Source of the DNA: Rhodospirillaceae bacterium
Lineage (GTDB): Bacteria > Pseudomonadota > Alphaproteobacteria > Rhodospirillales > Magnetospirillaceae
Direction: 5' to 3'
Assembly (NCBI GenBank): GCA_013349665.1
Contig: DUZF01000003.1
Coordinates: 1 to 35,619, forward strand
Length of the DNA: 35,619 bases
The notes below the pieces were generated by a model that saw only the letters and a list, made by a program, of their open reading frames with translations, had not been told where the DNA came from and ran no database searches. This document shows, in pieces, positions 32,021-35,619 of the stretch. Both the position numbers and the translations under genes were made by a program. Every line of letters starts with the position of its first letter. Positions within the stretch are counted from its first letter, which is position 1.

Positions 32021-33523
32021 ATGGAAGACCGAATTCTTATCATCGATGACGATCGCCTGCTGTTATTGGGTCTTCAACGTCAGTTGGGCGAGAAATTCGA
32101 CCTCACCCTCGCCGAGGGTGGGAAAAGCGCGGTCGCCGAAGTGTTGGCCGCCCAGGAAAAGAACCGGCCCTTCGCCGTCGTCATTTGCGACATGCGCATG
32201 CCGGACATGGACGGCATTCAAACCCTGCGGCGCATCCATGACATCGCGCCGGAAACCACCTTGCTGATGTTGACGGGCAATACCGACCAAAAGACGGCGA
32301 TCGACGCCATCAACGAAGGACATGTCCATCGGTTCTTCACCAAGCCGTGCCCGGTGGAGGTCCTGGAAGGCGGCATCAACGAGGCGCGGGTCAAATATCA
32401 CCAGGTTGTGGCCGAACGCGATCTTCTCGAGCGGACGCTCGCCGGAAGCGTCAAGGTGCTGGTCGATTTGCTGGCGGCCAATGATCCGGTGACGGCCGAT
32501 CAGGCGACGCGGATCCGCGACTACGTCGGACGGTTGAGCGACGAGGGCACCTTCCCCCGGCGCTGGCAGCTGAAGGTTTCCGCTTCCCTGGCCCTGGTCG
32601 GGCAGATGGCCCTTCCCACCGAGCTCCTGAAGAAAAAGCGCGGCGGTCTGCCGCTGACCGGGGATGAACAGGCGGCCGTCGCCCGGGCTCCCGAACTGGC
32701 CCGCAATCTGATCGCCAATATCCCGCGTCTGGGCAAGGTGGCGGAATCGATCTATCTCCAGGATCGCGGCTTCGACGGCAGCGGTTTCCCGGAGGACGGC
32801 CCGACGGGCGAAGACATCCCCATGGATGCGCGGATCCTCAAAATCCTGAAAGACCTGGGAGAGGCCGCGACCCAGACCGGCACAACCGACGCCCGGGCGT
32901 TCAACAGGCTGCAGGACCAGGCCGCGCAATACGACCCCGCACTGCTGTCAAAAATTCGGGCCTGTCTGCAGGTGCCGAGCCGGAACGACGTCCCCGATGA
33001 ACCGCCGCTGCCGGCAGAATCCAAGGAGCCGGACGTCGCTCCCGGCGATGATGACGCCAACACCGCCGCCGCGCCGGCCCGCCGGCCGCCATCATCGGAG
33101 AAAAGGCACGGACTGGCGAAGCGTGGCGCTGAGGAACGCTCCGGGCGGACAGCCGTCGTCCTGTTGTCGATTGTCCTGGTTGCCGGCATCGTGATGGCGA
33201 AATGGTATTTCGGACGCGACCACGAAACCGATTCCATTCCCGCGCAAACCGGTGTGCTGCTCGATCAGATGGACGCCGTCGTCAAGGGAACGGCCATGGC
33301 CAGCAATGTTTTCGGCGGGACCATCGTTTTCAAGAACGGCAATGTCGAAGTCGGGGGTATTCCCCGCGCCGCCTGCGTACAAGCCAGCTGGCTCTTGGGA
33401 CGCAAGGGCGTCCTTGCCATCAACGGGGTTCTGGCGCAACGCCTCACCGGCACATTCATCGCCAAGAGCTGCCGGTCGGTCGACGCCAACACGCTGTCCT
33501 GGACGCCGGAAGGCCCCGAGTGA
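32021..33523 (+). CDS. Response regulator: receiver, degenerate HD-GYP, membrane segment, PilS-like pilin domain
   Basis: This 500-residue protein has four parts. Residues 4-125 are a receiver with the acidic cluster D9-D11, phosphoacceptor D57 (VICDMRM), T85 and K108. Residues 135-290 align with RpfG-type HD-GYP domains but every metal-ligand histidine position is changed (ALVGQMALP, RAPELA, YLQDRGFDGSGFP), so phosphodiesterase activity is not expected. A Pro/Ala/Asp-rich linker (320-375) leads to one membrane helix (377-397). Residues 405-500 resemble PilS-type type IVb pilins: NVFGGTIVF, GGIPRAACVQ, AKSCRSVDANTLSW, with C452 and C484 placed for a disulfide. Receiver and HD-GYP-like parts would be cytoplasmic, the pilin-like part outside. 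Start is ATG at 32021; TTG at 32009 is possible. Confidence 0.88.
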   Translation: MEDRILIIDDDRLLLLGLQRQLGEKFDLTLAEGGKSAVAEVLAAQEKNRPFAVVICDMRMPDMDGIQTLRRIHDIAPETTLLMLTGNTDQKTAIDAINEGHVHRFFTKPCPVEVLEGGINEARVKYHQVVAERDLLERTLAGSVKVLVDLLAANDPVTADQATRIRDYVGRLSDEGTFPRRWQLKVSASLALVGQMALPTELLKKKRGGLPLTGDEQAAVARAPELARNLIANIPRLGKVAESIYLQDRGFDGSGFPEDGPTGEDIPMDARILKILKDLGEAATQTGTTDARAFNRLQDQAAQYDPALLSKIRACLQVPSRNDVPDEPPLPAESKEPDVAPGDDDANTAAAPARRPPSSEKRHGLAKRGAEERSGRTAVVLLSIVLVAGIVMAKWYFGRDHETDSIPAQTGVLLDQMDAVVKGTAMASNVFGGTIVFKNGNVEVGGIPRAACVQASWLLGRKGVLAINGVLAQRLTGTFIAKSCRSVDANTLSWTPEGPE

Positions 33524-33616
33524 GGCAGCCGGCCTGACAAGCCAGCACGGAAGATACCTGTTGACACGGCTACCTGCCGCCACCAACCTATCTGTAGCAA
33601 GGAATATGCAATAAAT

Positions 33617-33634
33617 TTTCCTAGGACCAGGAAA
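33617..33634. promoter_or_regulatory. Inverted repeat over the antitoxin start, candidate autoregulatory operator
   Basis: TTTCCT (33617-33622) and AGGAAA (33629-33634) form a 6-bp inverted repeat with a 6-base spacer that overlaps the ribosome site AGGA and the first base of the antitoxin start codon. Antitoxins of this kind usually repress their own promoter, so this is a plausible site. A TTGACA at 33561-33566 may be part of the promoter, but no good -10 follows. Confidence 0.35.
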
Positions 33635-34020
33635 TGCGGCGACCAATACAATCATCGGCACCGACCGATGCGCAACGGGAAGCCACCGTCGCAAAGGCGT
33701 GCCTGAGGGCGGCCGAGCATCTCGGCCTGACGAACAGCCAATTAGCTGATGTGATCGGCATTTCGGAGTCCAGCGTTTCTCGAATGGGAAAAGGCGCTTA
33801 TCTTTTGACCTATGGCAGCAAGCAATATGAATTGGCCTTGCTGTTCCTGCGCCTGTTCCGCGGCCTGGATGCGATTTTGGGAAGTGACGATGTGGCGTCC
33901 CGCTCCTGGCTTCAATCCGAGAACACCAGCCTGCGAGGCAAACCCATCGATCTCATCCTCTCGGTAACCGGACTGAACCATGTAGCCGACTATGTGGACA
34001 GCAGACGCGCTCGCATCTGA
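33634..34020 (+). CDS. Xre/MbcA/ParS-type antitoxin
   Basis: The 128-residue protein has an N-terminal helix-turn-helix (AAEHLGLTNSQLADVIGISESSVSRM) and a C-terminal MbcA/ParS-type toxin-binding region (LLFLRLFRGLDAILGSDDVASRSWLQSENTSLRGKPIDLI, then VTGLNHVADYVDSRRARI). This is the standard antitoxin of RES-domain toxins and neutralises the partner by blocking its active site. It ends 29 bases inside the toxin gene (overlap 33992-34020), the usual coupled order of antitoxin first. ATG at 33634 has AGGA two to three bases before it, a tight spacing. Confidence 0.9.
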   Translation: MRRPIQSSAPTDAQREATVAKACLRAAEHLGLTNSQLADVIGISESSVSRMGKGAYLLTYGSKQYELALLFLRLFRGLDAILGSDDVASRSWLQSENTSLRGKPIDLILSVTGLNHVADYVDSRRARI

Positions 34021-34762
34021 GGCGGTCGCCTACGCGGGCGAAATATGGCGCGTGGTCGAGAGCCAGGCGCGGAAGTCAACTTTGCGCATAGCGGACAACC
34101 TCCTCGAACAGCAAATCCTCGAGGAGGAAATCGAAACTGTGAAGCCGATCCTCCCGAAAGGGGTCGATCATCTCGATCCGTTGCTTCGCACGCCTTTTCG
34201 ATATGCACCCTATCCGGATGGATCCCGGTTTCGTCGGGCCGGACAGCCGGAGGGGGTTTATTACGCCAGCGAAGCGGTCGAAACGGCCATCGCTGAACAG
34301 GCATTTCTCTCGGTTCTGCTGGTAACGGAATCGCCGGGGATGATCTTGCCGTCCCGCCCCGTCGAATATTCCGCATTCGCGGTCGATGTCGACGCCGATT
34401 TGGTGGTCGATTTGACGAAACCGCCCCTGGTGAAGGACGCGGAGGTGTGGACACATCCTTCCGATTATCGGCCTTGTCAGGATATGGCTGATCATGCCCG
34501 TGAGGGCGGTGTCCAGGCGATCCGATACCAATCTGCGCGGGACCCTCATGCCCGGGCCAACATCGCTGTGTTGACCTGGAAAGTGTTTGCCTCACCGCAA
34601 CCGAAGACATTCCAGACATGGCACATTTTTCTGCGCCGCACCGGTGTCGACGTTATGCGGGAATTCCCCCGAACTACTATGGCCTTTGGTGCCGCGGCGT
34701 TTGCAAACGATCCTCGGGTTGCGCATTACTTTGGCTCACCCCTTAGTCCAAACAGTAATTAG
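33992..34762 (+). CDS. RES-domain toxin (NAD+-degrading family)
   Basis: The 256-residue protein carries a RES domain. RES toxins such as MbcT and ParT degrade or transfer from NAD+. Visible conserved parts are the Arg in TPFRYAPYPDGSRFRR, the Tyr/Glu in GVYYASEAVETAIAEQAF, and later QAIRYQSARDPHARANIAVL with Ser and Asn positions of the fold. The ATG at 33992 lies in the antitoxin gene, consistent with a coupled operon. The residues before the RES core (about 55) form a helical extension. The reading frame is complete, so the module may be active. The gene ends next to the repeat region and tRNA-Ser. Confidence 0.9.
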   Translation: MWTADALASEAVAYAGEIWRVVESQARKSTLRIADNLLEQQILEEEIETVKPILPKGVDHLDPLLRTPFRYAPYPDGSRFRRAGQPEGVYYASEAVETAIAEQAFLSVLLVTESPGMILPSRPVEYSAFAVDVDADLVVDLTKPPLVKDAEVWTHPSDYRPCQDMADHAREGGVQAIRYQSARDPHARANIAVLTWKVFASPQPKTFQTWHIFLRRTGVDVMREFPRTTMAFGAAAFANDPRVAHYFGSPLSPNSN

Positions 34763-34767
34763 TCTGT

Positions 34768-34802
34768 TTCCGCCAAACGGACAAAGCCCCCACGAGGGGG
34801 GC
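34768..34802. repeat. 35-bp direct repeat, copy 1
   Basis: This 35-base sequence, starting TTCCGCCAAACGGACAAAGC, is identical to 34901-34935, with starts 133 bases apart. It contains the left arm and loop of the hairpin at 34903-34951 but lacks the matching right arm, so here only a short GC stem can form. It begins just after the RES toxin stop. The arrangement looks like a partial duplication of the sequence downstream of tRNA-Ser. Confidence 0.9.
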
Positions 34803-34900
34803 ATCCTGCGGTGGGATTGGCTTCGCTTCGCTCCGCCAGTTCGGCCGCGCGCCATCAGCGCGGCCTCACCGAACCCCTGTGGGTCCTTCAACTCTACCGC
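34803..34900. other. Spacer between the two 35-bp repeats, with a palindrome
   Basis: No gene is visible. It contains GGCCGCGC (34843-34850) paired with GCGCGGCC (34858-34865) around a 7-base loop, and a GTGGGATT stretch at 34811-34818 that resembles part of the tRNA-Ser T-arm on the same strand reading (GTGGGATT at 34957-34964). That suggests a degenerate tRNA or att-like remnant, but the match is short. Confidence 0.5.
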
Positions 34901-34935
34901 TTCCGCCAAACGGACAAAGCCCCCACGAGGGGGGC
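34901..34935. repeat. 35-bp direct repeat, copy 2
   Basis: Identical to 34768-34802. This copy is followed by the complementary right arm, so it forms the left half of the 22-bp stem next to tRNA-Ser. Confidence 0.9.
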
Positions 34936-34951
34936 TTTGTCCGTTTGGCGG
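34903..34951 (-). terminator. Long hairpin downstream of tRNA-Ser, probable terminator
   Basis: Arms 34903-34924 and 34930-34951 are perfectly complementary over 22 bases with a 5-base loop. On the minus strand it follows the tRNA directly and includes the CCA end, discriminator base and the last two acceptor bases of tRNA-Ser within its stem. The inner part (AAAGCCCCC with GGGGGCTTT) has the look of a terminator stem, but no T-run follows the full stem. Inclusion of mature tRNA sequence in the stem is unusual. Confidence 0.65.
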
Positions 34952-35036
34952 ATGGGGTGGGATTCGAACCCACGGTACGCTTTTGACGTACACACACTTT
35001 CCAGGCGTGCGCCTTCGACCGCTCGGCCACCCATCC
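34949..35036 (-). tRNA. tRNA-Ser (anticodon GGA)
   Basis: On the minus strand, 88 bases fold as a class II serine tRNA: acceptor GGATGGG with CCCATCC, D-arm GCCGAGCGGTCGAAGGC, anticodon loop CTGGAAA with GGA at 35000-35002, a long variable arm TACGTCAAAAGCGTA, and T-arm GTGGGTTCGAATCCCAC. The discriminator is G, and CCA is encoded at 34946-34948. It decodes UCC and UCU. The 3' end lies inside the hairpin at 34903-34951. Confidence 0.97.
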
Positions 35037-35068
35037 GCGTGCCGGCCAGGCCGGAACGAAGGGCGCAA

Positions 35069-35095
35069 AATATACGACAGAACTTTTCTTTGCAA
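35069..35095 (-). promoter_or_regulatory. Candidate promoter of tRNA-Ser
   Basis: On the minus strand, TTGCAA (35090-35095) and TATATT (35069-35074) are 15 bases apart and lie 33 bases before the tRNA 5' end. The sequence after the -10 is GC-rich, as is common for stable RNA promoters. Spacing is shorter than the usual 17. Confidence 0.45.
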
Positions 35096-35204
35096 CCCCC
35101 GCCCTGAGCGCACTAGCGGCTTGAAATGTCCCAACGATTATGTCATCAACATAAATCGGTTGTATTCCGCGAATTATTTCAACGCAGGAATCCTTGGAGA
35201 CATG

Positions 35205-35498
35205 ATGTTGTTCGGCCGGCTGCTGGGTTGGGCGTTTATCGGTCTTGCTATTTTGATGGCCTCGGGAGATGCCGTGATGGCTCTCGCACCGGGCGATCAT
35301 ACGGGCATCGTCACCGGCGACGTGTGGATGCTGCTGGCCGGACGGGCGCTGCCCTCCGGCGATTTCCCGCCATCGGTGAGGGCCATCATGGCCGCCTGGC
35401 CGGCTTGGGCGCTGGTCGCCCCCATGGGGATTGCACTGCTGTTGGCCAGCCGCCCGCGGCGGCGGCGTTTCCGCTTCCGTCCGGGCCGCCAGGACTGA
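35205..35498 (+). CDS. Small membrane protein of unknown function (97 residues)
   Basis: From ATG at 35205 (MLFGRLLGWAFIGLAILMAS) the product has two hydrophobic segments, one N-terminal and one at PAWALVAPMGIALLLAS, and a strongly basic C-terminus (RPRRRRFRFRPGRQD). GGAG at 35196-35199 is five bases before this ATG; the ATG at 35202 is too close. The frame is also open far upstream, but that part crosses tRNA-Ser and is not coding. No family recognised. Its stop is one base from the stop of lepA on the opposite strand. Confidence 0.7.
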   Translation: MLFGRLLGWAFIGLAILMASGDAVMALAPGDHTGIVTGDVWMLLAGRALPSGDFPPSVRAIMAAWPAWALVAPMGIALLLASRPRRRRFRFRPGRQD

Positions 35499-35499
35499 G

Positions 35500-35619
35500 C
35501 TAACCGTCACCCATCTTCAGGGCCGCAAGAAACGCTGACTGCGGTATTTCGACTTTGCCGAATTGCCGCATGCGTTTCTTTCCCTCTTTTTGCTTGTCGA
35601 GCAATTTTCTCTTACGCGA
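35500..35619 (-). CDS. lepA: LepA (elongation factor 4), C-terminal fragment
   Basis: On the minus strand the last 120 bases encode 39 residues ending at the stop TAG (35500-35502): [20 protein letters not shown] then [18 protein letters not shown]. This is the conserved C-terminal RNA-binding tail of LepA, the ribosome-associated GTPase that back-translocates or remodels stalled ribosomes. The rest lies beyond the right edge. It is convergent with the small membrane protein gene, one base apart. Confidence 0.93.
   Translation of the reverse strand, partial: SRKRKLLDKQKEGKKRMRQFGKVEIPQSAFLAALKMGDG

Noticed and set aside
33561-33594. Promoter for the toxin-antitoxin genes from TTGACA
   Set aside because: TTGACA is a perfect -35 match, but the nearest -10-like sequence is about 22 bases away, so it is not listed as a promoter.
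34587-35204. Plus-strand coding extension upstream of the small membrane protein
   Set aside because: It crosses the tRNA-Ser gene and the repeats; peptides such as GGIRTHGTLLT are the well-known false translation of antisense tRNA-Ser.
1-35619. CRISPR arrays, insertion sequences and prophage genes
   Set aside because: No regularly spaced repeats, transposase, integrase or phage structural genes are visible; the only repeats are the palindromes near phnM and the 35-bp pair near tRNA-Ser.

Overview
The window is dense, GC-rich DNA with short intergenic gaps, many ATGA/GTGA start-stop overlaps and frequent GTG or TTG starts. Gene content and order fit an alphaproteobacterium, probably a Rhodospirillales member of the Magnetospirillum/Telmatospirillum kind. 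Indicators are a C-P lyase cluster with divergent phnF, a DUF1045 gene next to phnM, an EAL-CBS-GGDEF protein, a large chemoreceptor and an Acr3-type ars operon. The species assignment is inference; no rRNA gene is present.

Region 1 (1-7568) is a phosphonate locus. Minus-strand phnG-H-I-J-K-L (phnL runs off the left edge) encodes the carbon-phosphorus lyase core. It is divergent from plus-strand phnF (GntR regulator), phnM, a DUF1045 2H-phosphoesterase-like gene and an EEP-family hydrolase. The last two are coupled by a GTGA overlap. A cluster of three palindromes, two sharing one core sequence, sits between phnF and phnM. Region 2 (7772-9514) is a c-di-GMP protein with a degenerate EAL domain, a CBS-like linker and a GGDDF-type cyclase domain.

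Region 3 (9524-16446, minus) is pstSCAB followed by a duplicated-permease ABC transporter and its ATPase, with no binding protein of its own. With the phn genes this makes the left half largely a phosphorus-acquisition region. Region 4 (16826-22005, plus) has a chemoreceptor, an ornithine-decarboxylase-like PLP enzyme and a phosphinothricin-acetyltransferase-like GNAT. Region 5 (22006-23993) has a small possible ORF, an RsbW-like kinase and STAS pair (minus), and a stand-alone receiver domain (plus).

Region 6 (24029-27304, minus) is an arsenic operon arsR-arsC-arsC-acr3-arsM with two different arsenate reductases, followed upstream by a small DksA/TraR-type zinc-finger gene with a TTG start. 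Region 7 (27702-30928, minus) is a dctP-dctQ-dctM TRAP transporter and a small membrane protein. Region 8 (31095-33523, plus) is a MYG1-family gene and an unusual response regulator: receiver, HD-GYP-like domain lacking its metal ligands, one membrane segment, and a C-terminal domain resembling PilS-type type IV pilins. This is the strongest candidate for something new. A near-identical 14-bp palindrome-like site lies upstream of each of these two genes.

Region 9 (33617-35619) has an Xre/MbcA-ParS antitoxin and RES toxin module, 35-bp direct repeats, a long hairpin that includes the 3' end of a tRNA-Ser(GGA) gene, a small membrane protein, and the last 39 codons of lepA on the minus strand at the right edge.
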